A stretch of DNA of 22,245 nt from positions 1 to 22,245 of the IMG/VR virus record IMGVR_UViG_3300034152_000385. One strand, given 5' to 3'. The notes beneath the pieces are model-generated. The model saw only the letters and a list, made by a program, of their open reading frames with translations. It did no database searches and was not told the DNA's origin. Origin of the DNA: a virus. Below are positions 6,582-14,080 of this stretch, piece after piece. The first letter of the stretch is position 1. The number at the start of each line of letters is the position of its first letter. The position numbers and the translations under genes were made by a program.

Positions 6582-7039
6582 ACTATGGTATCTTTATAAT
6601 CTTTTATTCTTATAAAAGCTTTATAATAAATAGGTTCATGTTTTTTATAATATTTCATTCTCTGTAATTTAATAAATCTTTTTATTAGTAATTTATATTG
6701 TTTAGGATAATACTTTTTCATCATATCACAGGAAAACTTTTCAGCTTGATATTCACTTTCTATTTGCTGTTTTTTAGTATTATATGGTAAGTTATTAATT
6801 AAATGTCCTATTTCATGAAATATATCACTAATAAGAATACATTTAGGACAAGCTCCAAGTCTTCTTGAATGATACCTCAAACAAACATTATTTTTATCTT
6901 GCCAATTGTCTATGGCAAGTGGACAATCTAATCTATTGTCTTTTCTTATTTCAACAGGTTTTGGTAATTTCAATCTACCACACCAATAATGAAATAGTTT
7001 GATTAATTGTATTGCCTTAGTTCCCTTTCTTTCTGCCAT
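6578..7039 (-). CDS. HEIGH-motif zinc metallopeptidase-like protein
   Basis: The 153-residue protein carries FHEIGHLINN (HEIGH at 75-79), the HExxH zinc and catalytic motif. About 15-20 residues later comes ESEYQAEKFSCDMM, whose acidic residues can supply the third zinc ligand, as in ImmA/IrrE-type peptidases. A preceding CPKC (64-67) may bind another metal. It is short for a full ImmA protein, with no helix-turn-helix domain, and very basic at its C-terminus. ImmA-like peptidases cleave phage repressors; anti-repressor or host-factor cleavage is possible but not shown. The start has an AGAGGT SD and overlaps the glycosyltransferase end by 23 bases. Confidence 0.72.
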   Translation of the reverse strand: MAERKGTKAIQLIKLFHYWCGRLKLPKPVEIRKDNRLDCPLAIDNWQDKNNVCLRYHSRRLGACPKCILISDIFHEIGHLINNLPYNTKKQQIESEYQAEKFSCDMMKKYYPKQYKLLIKRFIKLQRMKYYKKHEPIYYKAFIRIKDYKDTIV

Positions 7040-7658
7040 CCAACATACCTCTAATGTGCAATGTTTTTTTGTACATTCTACTTGCTTGATAATGTCTTAT
7101 AACTGGATCCAATTTGACTATTGGTTTGCCTCCTCTAGGTAAACTATCTATATAAATATATTCTAGAGGTAAAGGATATACTTTTAAATTATATTTTCCG
7201 ATTATTCTTTGCAATACTTTTTGTTCCCATTCATTACTTTTTACTGCTTCTTCATGCCATTCTTTACATAAATCTTTAACTATTTTACGATTGCGGAAGT
7301 ACATAGTTCCAGTAAGAAGTTCTTTAACATCTTTTCCTTTATAACCATACCATTGATTCCAAGATAAAGTATGGTAAGATATATCATATTCTTCTGGTAT
7401 TTCATCAAAGAATATTGGATATTTTTCTACTTTAGCATCTGCATCTATCCAAACTACATCTTCATTTAATTCATTTAGTTTATCGAGAACAAACTGAGAT
7501 TTTAATGCTGTATTATCGTACCAAGTTCTTCCTCCCTCTATTGTCGATAAATGATATTTTAATTTAAATTTAGTTAAAGATACCTGTAAATAATCTCTCA
7601 TTAAATCTACATAAGGCGTATTGTTTGTTGCGTATGATATTATTGTGTACTTATTCAT
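7017..7658 (-). CDS. GT-A-like glycosyltransferase (putative)
   Basis: The 213-residue protein begins YTIISYATNNTPYVDLMRDY and contains EDVVWIDADAKVEKYP, with DAD at 72-74. That is the hydrophobic strand plus DxD metal/nucleotide-sugar motif of GT-A transferases. A later GTMYFRNRKIVKDLC and EQKVLQRII resemble the acceptor side of nucleotide-diphospho-sugar transferases of phage and capsule loci. It overlaps the upstream gene by 8 bases and the downstream peptidase-like gene by 23. Phages use such enzymes to glycosylate DNA or virion proteins or to alter host surfaces; the target is unknown. Confidence 0.65.
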   Translation of the reverse strand: MNKYTIISYATNNTPYVDLMRDYLQVSLTKFKLKYHLSTIEGGRTWYDNTALKSQFVLDKLNELNEDVVWIDADAKVEKYPIFFDEIPEEYDISYHTLSWNQWYGYKGKDVKELLTGTMYFRNRKIVKDLCKEWHEEAVKSNEWEQKVLQRIIGKYNLKVYPLPLEYIYIDSLPRGGKPIVKLDPVIRHYQASRMYKKTLHIRGMLDGRKKGN

Positions 7659-8319
7659 TCGCTATCCTCTCAAAGAAATTGTCATAATCTATCTTCTCAA
7701 ATTGATATAAGTTACTGTTAGGACTGACATTATATATTTTTATTTTCTCTTTTAAATATAAATCAAAGTCTTTAATAAAGATTTTTCCTAATTTCTCTAG
7801 ATATATTTCAGGATTTCCGGCTCCTCTTGAATATATGTTTAAATCTTTTATCTTATCTTGATAGTAATGTGTTTTTCTTTGATTTACTGAAGTTGTTCCC
7901 CAATCATAGCCAAGTATGTAAGCAATATCATAATCTTCTAATACTGCAAGAGATAAAGCAAAACAACCACTTAAACCATGTCCACCAATAAAGACCAAAG
8001 GAACATTTTTCATTCCTTCTCCATAAAACTCTCTCTGCCTACAACATTCCTTTTGTTCTACTACATCTCCAATAAAAGCATACTTTCTATGTGCTTTACA
8101 AGTTAGTTTAACTCCTTGGCTTCCCATAACTTGTATATAATGTGCGTTATGTTCAAAGAATCTATAATCTACCCATAGTTGTCTAGTTGGATTGTATGGC
8201 ATAGTTCTAAAAGCTGAATTGAGAGACCATACTTCTCTACCTTTTATCTTATCCCATAGTCTCTTATCAATTCCCTCTTGAATACTAGAACCGCCACCTA
8301 CTATAATTACTGATTTCAT
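7651..8319 (-). CDS. DUF115 / norphogenetic-like phage protein
   Basis: The 222-residue protein opens with SVIIVGGGSSIQEGIDKRLW, a glycine-rich Rossmann-like loop, followed by VWSLNSAFRTMPYNPTRQLW. The middle has GGHGLSGCFALSLAVLEDYD and IAYILGYDWG. This order (GGGSS..., N.AF, GLSG..AL..A, GYD) is seen in phage norphogenetic-type proteins and in the DUF115/sialyltransferase-like group. It probably binds a nucleotide or nucleotide-sugar. It starts by TAATG overlap with the gp46-like gene and is followed by a glycosyltransferase-like gene, so the two may act together. The exact function is not known to me. Confidence 0.6.
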   Translation of the reverse strand: MKSVIIVGGGSSIQEGIDKRLWDKIKGREVWSLNSAFRTMPYNPTRQLWVDYRFFEHNAHYIQVMGSQGVKLTCKAHRKYAFIGDVVEQKECCRQREFYGEGMKNVPLVFIGGHGLSGCFALSLAVLEDYDIAYILGYDWGTTSVNQRKTHYYQDKIKDLNIYSRGAGNPEIYLEKLGKIFIKDFDLYLKEKIKIYNVSPNSNLYQFEKIDYDNFFERIANE

Positions 8320-9734
8320 TAATCCTCCAAAGCAATTAGATATACTCTATCAGGTATATCATCTAGTCTATGTATTACTGATAATAATTGAAATGAAGAG
8401 CTTTTAAATAATTCTAGAATAGTAAGTAGATTATCTTTATCTAGATTACTAAATCCTTCATCTGCTATGATTAAACCAGCTTCTCCTCTTTCCATTAACA
8501 AAGACATTTGAAAGGCAATAGATATTATTAACCTCTGTCCAGAAGACAGGTCTTTATATTTATATTCTTCATTGCCTTTGTATAATATAATATCTATTCT
8601 ACCTTTATCATCTAAATCAAATTTGATAGTAAAACCAACTTTCTTAATTATATCATTTATAATTGGCTCTAATACTTTTATCCACTCTGTAATATAATAA
8701 GAAGCAAAGTTATCAAGCTCTTTGATAGCTTGTTTCATTATCTCAACATCTTTAGTAGTCCATTTATAATCTTTCTGCTTAACTCTATTTTCTAATTCAG
8801 CTTGTATTCTAATTAATTTCTCTTTCTTTTCTTGGCTTTTTCTTTTAACAGTTCTTAAATGAGTAATCTCATCATTCTCTTCTTCTATTTTTGAGAGAAG
8901 AATAGGTATTTTTTTATTTACTGCATCTATTCTATAATTAATTTTTTGTACTAAATGTAATTTAATACTCTCTGTAATTTCTCTACTACAAGTAGGGCAA
9001 GTAGAATATTCAAGTATTTTATGTTTCTCAGTCTTTTCTCTGTCTTTAGTTATCTCTAAATTAGATTTTTTAATATTTAGATTAGTTAGTTCTTGACCTA
9101 TCTCAGTTATCTCTTTCTCTAAATCATATATACTTTCTGTTATATTTAATACACCAATATTAATTACATGTAATCTTTTTTCGGAAGGATAATGAATCTT
9201 ATCAAGTTTTAAATTATCTCTATTGTATATATCTCTTTGTCTGCGTTTAGTTTGTAAACTATTTCTTATCTCATTAAATACCTTATCATTGAAAGAGAAT
9301 AGAGTCTTTCTAAGTGATGTTCTACCTTCTTCAAGTATATTGATTCCTTGTTGAACATCAATCATTCTGAATTTTCTAAAATATTCTACATTTTTAAATC
9401 TATTATTCAACCAATCTTGTGCTACTTTATTGTTAGCAAACATCATTGGAGGATAATTCACTTCTTGAACGAAAATCTTAGTAGGATAGTCTCTCTTTAT
9501 TACTATATTTTCAAAATGTAGTTCTACTTTACATGATTTGCTTTTACCTCTAGTAGGTAGGTTTTCTAGAGATACTTCACTATGTCCATATATAGCAAAG
9601 AGTAAAGCGTCTTTGATAAGTGTTGACTTACCAGAGCCATTCTTACCTCTTATCATATTTACTTTATCGAAATGAAAGGTATGTTGCCCTTCAAAATTCT
9701 TAAAGTTTTCTAAAACAATCTTTCTCAGTACCAT
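8319..9734 (-). CDS. Rad50/SbcC/gp46-like recombination ATPase
   Basis: A 471-residue SMC-type ATPase. Residues 1-60 hold the N-lobe: IVLENFKNFEG, then Walker A GKNGSGKST (30-38), then the FAIYGHSEV Q-loop region. Two coiled-coil arms (about 200-240 and 265-330) flank a zinc-hook CPTC (246-249). The C-lobe has the ABC signature LSSGQ (396-400), Walker B LIIADEGFSNLD (421-432) and an H-loop histidine (VIH, 453-455). The arms are much shorter than in cellular Rad50, as in phage gp46. It works with the Mre11-like nuclease encoded upstream to process DNA ends for recombination-dependent replication. Its start lies within the last codons of the GGCT-like gene (10-base overlap). Confidence 0.95.
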   Translation of the reverse strand: MVLRKIVLENFKNFEGQHTFHFDKVNMIRGKNGSGKSTLIKDALLFAIYGHSEVSLENLPTRGKSKSCKVELHFENIVIKRDYPTKIFVQEVNYPPMMFANNKVAQDWLNNRFKNVEYFRKFRMIDVQQGINILEEGRTSLRKTLFSFNDKVFNEIRNSLQTKRRQRDIYNRDNLKLDKIHYPSEKRLHVINIGVLNITESIYDLEKEITEIGQELTNLNIKKSNLEITKDREKTEKHKILEYSTCPTCSREITESIKLHLVQKINYRIDAVNKKIPILLSKIEEENDEITHLRTVKRKSQEKKEKLIRIQAELENRVKQKDYKWTTKDVEIMKQAIKELDNFASYYITEWIKVLEPIINDIIKKVGFTIKFDLDDKGRIDIILYKGNEEYKYKDLSSGQRLIISIAFQMSLLMERGEAGLIIADEGFSNLDKDNLLTILELFKSSSFQLLSVIHRLDDIPDRVYLIALED

Positions 9735-10054
9735 CTGCTACCTATGTGTTTAAATTTAGTAGTCGCTTTCAACCAGTCTTTAAACTCGAAGAAAATAACA
9801 TCACAATATACTGCCGTTTTATATCCAGCATACCGCTCCATTTCATTTACTATTGACCAAGTTTCATGGTCAATCTCATATATCTCTCCCTCTATAAAAT
9901 GACTAGCTATCTCACTCTTTATAGCAACAGGATAATGGCCAGTATCATATAGAGTATATCCTGGAATATGGTCTTTTCTTATAAACTTAGACCTTTCCAG
10001 TATTCTATGGTTGTAGTGTCCTTTTTTAAGCGTCCCGTAAACAAACAATTTCAT
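9725..10054 (-). CDS. Gamma-glutamylcyclotransferase-fold (GGCT/AIG2-like) protein
   Basis: The 109-residue protein begins MKLFVYGTLKKGHYNHRILE, the YGTLxxG substrate loop of the GGCT fold. It continues with PGYTLYDTGHYPVAI and FIEGEIYEIDHETW (the GEIYEID strand bearing the acidic residue), then MERYAGY.T..YCDV. Length is normal for a single domain. Family members remove gamma-glutamyl groups as 5-oxoproline, for example from glutathione or glutamyl amines, but phage members are mostly untested. It is sandwiched between the Mre11-like and Rad50-like genes, overlapping both (29 and 10 bases), an unexpected place for it. Confidence 0.88.
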   Translation of the reverse strand: MKLFVYGTLKKGHYNHRILERSKFIRKDHIPGYTLYDTGHYPVAIKSEIASHFIEGEIYEIDHETWSIVNEMERYAGYKTAVYCDVIFFEFKDWLKATTKFKHIGSRWY

Positions 10055-10913
10055 TTTCTAACTCTCTTCTAACGTCTTTATCTTTAATTGTTTGTAGCCA
10101 GTTATCTATGATTTCCGATAAGCTTTTCTTTTCTTTAATTTCTTCAACTTTACCTTTCTTATCTGTAAAGTTGAGTTTGATTTTAAACTGATAGAATTTA
10201 TGTTTATAGTCTTCAATTCTATTAACTCCTCTCTTAAATTCTCCAAAAGAGTTAAAGACCAATCTTACCTTAGTATCTTGATTAATATCATCTAGTTTAT
10301 CTATACTATCTACTTCAACCATTGGGATAGGAGTTTTTAACTCTATGAATCCTAAGTTCTTTCTAAATAGTTTAGCTATGTATTTCTTGCCAGTATTTAA
10401 TTCACTAAAGTTAGTATATATAATACTCCCGAGATGATATATTTTATCAGTAAGTTTTTGAAATTGATGCTGATGTCCTAACAGAGCATAATCATATCTT
10501 CTTAATCTTTTTAAAGGTATGTCATATCTCTCATGATTAGGTACTTGTAATCCAAAATACATATAAGATTTTTCAGTCATTTTATGACCGAAGTACATAT
10601 TATCGAATGTATAATCTTCACAAACTGTTACACCAAAACGCTTTAGATATTCAACACTACTGTAATTCTGTTTATAATTAACCATTACATGATTACCACG
10701 AAGCATTATAACCTTACTAGCTTTTCTCTGGAACTGATTTACCCAATAACTTCCAAAATCCAGTTCTTTAGCAGTAGGTCTTTTACTATGGTAGTAATCT
10801 CCTAAACATATAATAACTTCGTCAGTAGTAAGTCTTTTATATATTTCATTAAAGACCTCTTCTAACTCGGCTAGTTTAGGTTCTTCAATATGTGGGTCAC
10901 CGAATATCAACAT
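10026..10913 (-). CDS. Mre11/SbcD/gp47-like nuclease
   Basis: The 295-residue protein has the calcineurin-type phosphoesterase motifs in order: GDPH (5-8), LGDYYHSKRP (GDxxH variant, 38-42), RGNH (72-75), FGHKM (H110) and LLGHQHQ (146-149). These bind two metals and give Mn-dependent nuclease activity in Mre11 and T4 gp47. The C-terminal 100 residues are the cap and Rad50-binding region. The start MLIFGDPHIEE fits the family well, but the ATG has no SD; it lies 17 bases inside the end of the zinc-ribbon ORF, so initiation is probably by coupling. Its partner ATPase is encoded two genes downstream. Confidence 0.93.
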   Translation of the reverse strand: MLIFGDPHIEEPKLAELEEVFNEIYKRLTTDEVIICLGDYYHSKRPTAKELDFGSYWVNQFQRKASKVIMLRGNHVMVNYKQNYSSVEYLKRFGVTVCEDYTFDNMYFGHKMTEKSYMYFGLQVPNHERYDIPLKRLRRYDYALLGHQHQFQKLTDKIYHLGSIIYTNFSELNTGKKYIAKLFRKNLGFIELKTPIPMVEVDSIDKLDDINQDTKVRLVFNSFGEFKRGVNRIEDYKHKFYQFKIKLNFTDKKGKVEEIKEKKSLSEIIDNWLQTIKDKDVRRELENEIVCLRDA

Positions 10914-11037
10914 TTTTTGGTACTAATTTGCTTTTACAATATGGACATAAATCTTCCTCTAGAGCATACTTATCCTCTATAGGTCTATTACATTTATTAC
11001 ACCACCACCAAAATGCATTAGGGTCTCCATGAGCCAT
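10897..11037 (-). CDS. 46-residue zinc-ribbon protein
   Basis: A small ORF between thyX and the Mre11-like gene reads MAHGDPNAFWWWCNKCNRPI and on through LCPYCKSKLVPK. Two CxxC pairs (C13/C16 and C31/C34) form a clear zinc ribbon, preceded by a run of three tryptophans. The ATG at 11037 lies inside the last codons of thyX and has a GAGGTGG SD 4 bases away. Its stop lies 17 bases inside the Mre11-like gene, which has no SD of its own. Zinc ribbons of this size bind nucleic acid or act as protein adaptors; the partner is unknown. Confidence 0.8.
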   Translation of the reverse strand: MAHGDPNAFWWWCNKCNRPIEDKYALEEDLCPYCKSKLVPKNVDIR

Positions 11038-12721
11038 TTTCCACCTCTATATCTTCAAACACTTCTGGTAATCTTTTCTTAAATTCACTTAATATTCTAC
11101 AAGCTACTTCTCTCATTTGAGGGTGTGCTGTTTTATGGGTTCTTAGCTTTAAGAAATGTCTCCATTCTCTTAGATTATATGTTATAACTATCTCTGTTTT
11201 TAATGAGTTAGGTAATACTGAACGAGCTTCTTGAGGAGTTGCCCCATACATTATCATAAGATTGTATATTTTTTCACATTGTTGCATATGACAATCCCAT
11301 AAATTATAAAGTTCATCATTTTTAGCTGGAGAGGGACTATTCCAAAAACAAGGTATTATAAACTCCATATCTTTACCTGCATAATTACAGTATCGAGTAG
11401 ATTCTTGAGAATAGCTACCTAGTCTATGTCTTACTAACTCATGTGAATTTCCACACCAAACAGGTTTTCCATTTCTCATAACATATAATTTATGATATTT
11501 TGGCATTTCTACACAATAAACATCATCACAATTACCTTCAATTTTATAACTTTTTTCATTTTTTCTAAAATAATGATTAATAGTATTAATAATGCTAACT
11601 CTATATGTTTTAACTTTTCCTTGAATAAAATGATTTGGTCTATTTCTAACATCTAAATAAGAAATATTTGCTGTTTTTCCTATCTTTAAGGCTATTTCTA
11701 CAATATCTTCTGCAAACTTTTCTGATGCAGTATAAATATAAAATCCTTTGGATTTAGAATGATTAGTTCCGTCTCCTAATTTTATACCTTCAAGTAAAGA
11801 TTCTAAACATTCTTTACTTTCATTTTTAATCCAGAATGGTAGAGAAATATAATAAGTTTTTTTATAATCATCATTTTTAAGAAAATTTTCTTTTAAAAAA
11901 TAATATAAAGGTAAATTATTTATGATATATTCATTTTTTTTAATTCTATAATTTATTCTTAATATTTTAAGAATTTTTTCTATTTCTTTCTTCCCTTTTT
12001 CTTTTTTTTGGGATATTACAATAGAGCCACCATTATTATTCTTTCTATGAGTTAAACTTCCATCAGTTATCCAAACACCTAAAAACTTATAAAAATCTTT
12101 CCTATTATATATATCACCTTTAAATATTTTCTTATAAAATCCTCTATTAATTAATCTATTCTCGATTTTGATTTCTTTTTTAGATTTTTTCTTCCAAAAA
12201 TTACATCCTTTAGAAAATTTATACGCTTTATTAAACATTTCTATTGCTCTAATAAATTTCCACTCTTTTTTTCTCGTATGAATATCTTGTACCCACATTT
12301 TATGTTCAGGAGTTACTAACAAATCAATTTGAGTCGTTTTGAAATTTATAAGGTCTCCTGTATAAAATTCTTTTATTAATTTAAAATTTTTAGTTAAAAT
12401 TAATTCATCTTTATTATTTTTAGTGTATATTAAATCATTACTATTAACTTCATAAAAATATTTCCAACCATTATTTGTCAAAACTTTAGTATCTGCTGAA
12501 TAACAAACCCCTCTATCACAAATCACTCGAACCGTAATCTTCTCATGCTCTATAACAGATTCATGTCCTCTTTTAAGAATCATTTTAACAAACTTAACTG
12601 CTGAAGCATGATTAGATTTATTCTCGCTTTTATAACAAGTTCGTCCAGCCTTTTCTATTCTCTTTAACATTTTCAGAGAATTAAAAGGTTCTATTTCTAT
12701 ACTAGGCTTTATTATCTTCAT
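11018..12721 (-). CDS. thyX: Flavin-dependent thymidylate synthase ThyX, interrupted by an intein
   Basis: ThyX makes dTMP from dUMP using FAD, NADPH and methylene-tetrahydrofolate. The host protein is residues 1-72 plus 426-567, about 214 residues after splicing, the normal ThyX size. N-extein: RTCYKSE, RGHESVIEHE and VRVICDRGV are conserved ThyX segments. C-extein: SHELVRHRLGSYSQESTRYC contains the RHRxxSxxxxSxR signature. Later segments include NSLKTEIVITYNLREWRHFL and HPQMREVA. A LAGLIDADG intein occupies residues 73-425. The gene starts inside the end of the small SH3-like gene and overlaps the zinc-ribbon gene at its 3' end. ThyX replaces or supplements a host ThyA in dTMP supply for phage DNA. 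Confidence 0.97.
   Translation of the reverse strand: MKIIKPSIEIEPFNSLKMLKRIEKAGRTCYKSENKSNHASAVKFVKMILKRGHESVIEHEKITVRVICDRGVCYSADTKVLTNNGWKYFYEVNSNDLIYTKNNKDELILTKNFKLIKEFYTGDLINFKTTQIDLLVTPEHKMWVQDIHTRKKEWKFIRAIEMFNKAYKFSKGCNFWKKKSKKEIKIENRLINRGFYKKIFKGDIYNRKDFYKFLGVWITDGSLTHRKNNNGGSIVISQKKEKGKKEIEKILKILRINYRIKKNEYIINNLPLYYFLKENFLKNDDYKKTYYISLPFWIKNESKECLESLLEGIKLGDGTNHSKSKGFYIYTASEKFAEDIVEIALKIGKTANISYLDVRNRPNHFIQGKVKTYRVSIINTINHYFRKNEKSYKIEGNCDDVYCVEMPKYHKLYVMRNGKPVWCGNSHELVRHRLGSYSQESTRYCNYAGKDMEFIIPCFWNSPSPAKNDELYNLWDCHMQQCEKIYNLMIMYGATPQEARSVLPNSLKTEIVITYNLREWRHFLKLRTHKTAHPQMREVACRILSEFKKRLPEVFEDIEVENGSWRP
11447..12505 (-). mobile_element. ThyX intein with LAGLIDADG homing endonuclease (353 residues)
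   Basis: It begins at C73 with CYSADTKVLTNNGWKYFYEV (block A), has LLVTPEHKMWV (block B, TxxH), and ends LYVMRNGKPVWCGN before Ser426. The penultimate residue is Gly rather than His. Between the splicing blocks are two LAGLIDADG motifs, FLGVWITDGSL and LLEGIKLGDGT; both keep the catalytic Asp, so the nuclease may be active. Excision joins DRGV to SHELVRHR, restoring the ThyX signature without a gap. This confirms the boundaries. Confidence 0.93.
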
Positions 12722-12902
12722 CTTTCCATTCCTCTAATTCATACTCAAACATGTTAGCAATTGCATAACTATTAGATAACCTTACTTGATATCCAATTTC
12801 ATTACCAGTATGAGTATTTCTGTCATATGTTTCAATGACCATTCCTTTTTCACCAGTAAGCTTAACCTTTACAAGTTCTCCTATTTGAAATCTAGGTTCC
12901 AT
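12702..12902 (-). CDS. 66-residue SH3/KOW-like small protein
   Basis: The protein MEPRFQIGELVKVKLTGEKG and onward looks like a small beta-barrel: a 'GxLVKVK...GEKGMVIE' opening, a middle turn TGNEIGYQVRLSN, then an acidic end. It may bind nucleic acid or protein, as KOW/SH3-type phage proteins do, but no exact family is recognised. I chose the ATG at 12902, which follows a strong GGAGGAG SD by 4 bases; a TTG one codon earlier is less likely. It overlaps thyX by 20 bases and the upstream basic ORF by 11. Confidence 0.75.
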   Translation of the reverse strand: MEPRFQIGELVKVKLTGEKGMVIETYDRNTHTGNEIGYQVRLSNSYAIANMFEYELEEWKDEDNKA

Positions 12903-13080
12903 CAATCTCCTCCTCTAACCTTTTTTTGTCTCTACTTCTTAGTTTTCTTCTCTTTGGTTTCTTTCTGGTTACTGGATTTATTTCCCATACCTTTCTTTTG
13001 TACTTTGTTGGTAGTTTTTTCTTTTTCATTTTTCTTCCTGCATAATAAACAATTACACCAATCAAAATGAGCTTTACCAT
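12892..13080 (-). CDS. 62-residue basic protein with N-terminal hydrophobic segment
   Basis: The ORF starts MVKLILIGVIVYYAGRKMKK, a possible membrane or signal-anchor helix. It is followed by a very basic stretch (KYKRKVWEINPVTRKKPKRR) and ends KRLEEEIDGT. It overlaps another minus-strand ORF (12932-13117) in a different frame over 149 bases. Its own start has only a weak GAG-type SD. In its favour, the C-terminal WEINPVTRKKP looks protein-like and its end carries the SD of the next gene. Either it or the overlapping ORF, or both, may be real. Confidence 0.45.
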   Translation of the reverse strand: MVKLILIGVIVYYAGRKMKKKKLPTKYKRKVWEINPVTRKKPKRRKLRSRDKKRLEEEIDGT

Positions 13081-13117
13081 CACTCATGAGCCAATTCGTT
13101 CTAGACTTATAACTCAT
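12932..13117 (-). CDS. 61-residue Cys-cluster, Lys-rich hypothetical protein
   Basis: The ORF starts immediately after the exonuclease stop (TAAATG), so it would be read by coupled reinitiation. It begins MSYKSRTNWLMSDGKAHFDW, then a CNCLLC cluster (C21, C23, C26) that could be part of a metal site. It ends in a low-complexity Lys/Thr/Asn tail, ETKEKKTKK. The N-terminal half looks coding, while the tail looks like an unselected frame. The overlapping ORF at 12892-13080 shows the reverse pattern, which suggests a frame change in the A-rich stretch at about 13015-13030. Confidence 0.45.
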   Translation of the reverse strand: MSYKSRTNWLMSDGKAHFDWCNCLLCRKKNEKEKTTNKVQKKGMGNKSSNQKETKEKKTKK

Positions 13118-13846
13118 TTAGATACTTCGTTTATTAATCATTGAAAATCTATTGATTCTTTTCCATAAAGCTTCAGTAGATACTACATCTTCAATATTAT
13201 GTTGAAGTACATAATTTATTGCCTTTTTATCTCCTTTGGCTGCATTATACCACGGTTCAAATTCAAACCCATGCTCTTTAGCCGATATACCAAAGAATTT
13301 ACAAGCATGTTTTAAACTTTTAGACCTTAAAGAAAATTTACTTTTTAACAAAAAGAATGTATCTGTATGATATATTTCTTTATATACTGGAAAATCTAGG
13401 TTGTAATATTCTGCTCTTGTCCTAAGAAATGGTAAATCAAAATATGTAGAGTAATGACCTACAACTCTAGTATATTTTCTTAGGTCTTTAATCAAATCTT
13501 TCATTAATCTCTTATCATTATCACCTTTTAGTTTACATTCGGCAGGTGTTATTGCGTTTGTATGAACCTTTCCATCTAAATCTTTGATACAGTATGTCAA
13601 CATAAACCCCATATCCGCTTTAAAACCGAATGTAAATGTTTCAATGTCTAGAAATCCTATCTTTTCTTCAAGCACTACCTTTTTTCCATTTTTAGTTACA
13701 ATAACCTTTTCATCAAAAGCACATTTAGGATGTGCCAAGTATGAATGGCCATGTTTACAAGTATTTCTAGCCAGTCTAATAATATCTCGCTTAGGCAAAG
13801 AGGCTATTAACCTATAACATTCCATACTGCCTTTTTTCTTTTTCAT
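13118..13846 (-). CDS. DEDD-type 3'-5' exonuclease / RNase H-like protein
   Basis: The 242-residue protein has the exonuclease motifs: GFLDIETF (D67, E69), VVGHYSTYFDLPFL (D138) and HNIEDVVSTEALW (D220), with HTDTFFLLK in between. The pattern fits the RNase_H_2 group of predicted 3'-5' exonucleases related to the proofreading domain. The N-terminus carries CKHGHSYLAHPKC (C30, H32, H34, H39, C42), a likely zinc site not usual in minimal exonucleases. The ATG at 13846 has a GGAGG SD about 10 bases upstream and overlaps the stop of the small membrane protein gene (ATGA). Role in repair, primer removal or nucleotide recycling is inferred. Confidence 0.88.
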   Translation of the reverse strand: MKKKKGSMECYRLIASLPKRDIIRLARNTCKHGHSYLAHPKCAFDEKVIVTKNGKKVVLEEKIGFLDIETFTFGFKADMGFMLTYCIKDLDGKVHTNAITPAECKLKGDNDKRLMKDLIKDLRKYTRVVGHYSTYFDLPFLRTRAEYYNLDFPVYKEIYHTDTFFLLKSKFSLRSKSLKHACKFFGISAKEHGFEFEPWYNAAKGDKKAINYVLQHNIEDVVSTEALWKRINRFSMINKRSI

Positions 13847-14013
13847 TGACCATTACCTCCATTTGTTCTACTTTTAGCGGCAAAATAGAACGTTATTACT
13901 ACCAAGAACACATTCATAAAATTATCTACGGGTATAATACCTTTAGCTGATAGATAGCAGAAGGTACCAGTTAATCCCACCGTTACTATTGACCGAACAC
14001 TCTTAATCCACAT
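13843..14013 (-). CDS. 56-residue two-helix membrane protein, holin-like candidate
   Basis: This small ORF follows a very strong AAGGAGG SD and begins MWIKSVRSIVTVGLTGTFCY. Hydrophobic stretches at about 8-28 and 33-46 (FMNVFLVVITFYFAA) are separated by a short KGIIPVDN turn. The tail KSRTNGGNGQ is hydrophilic. Small two-helix proteins ending in a VVITFYF-like segment are common near phage lysis and structural genes, but a holin role is only a suggestion. Its TGA overlaps the exonuclease start (ATGA). Confidence 0.78.
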   Translation of the reverse strand: MWIKSVRSIVTVGLTGTFCYLSAKGIIPVDNFMNVFLVVITFYFAAKSRTNGGNGQ

Positions 14014-14035
14014 TAAATTCCTCCTTCATATATGA

Positions 14036-14061
14036 GAGTGGTAGGAGCTAACCCACCACTC
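14036..14061 (-). terminator. Intergenic hairpin, possible weak terminator or processing site
   Basis: The sequence GAGTGGT-AGG reads into CCC-ACCACTC and forms a 10-bp stem (one G-T pair) around a 6-base loop. It lies in the 67-base gap between the genes ending at 14081 and starting at 14013. No U-run follows on the minus strand, so a standard Rho-independent terminator is unlikely; RNA processing or stability control of the downstream message is an alternative. Confidence 0.45.
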
Positions 14062-14080
14062 CCTATATATTTCTCATAAT

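Noticed and set aside
12786-13070. Plus-strand open frame with many Phe and Leu residues resembling a membrane protein.
   Set aside because: The hydrophobic look comes from reading Lys codons backwards; no start signal, and it opposes small coupled genes.
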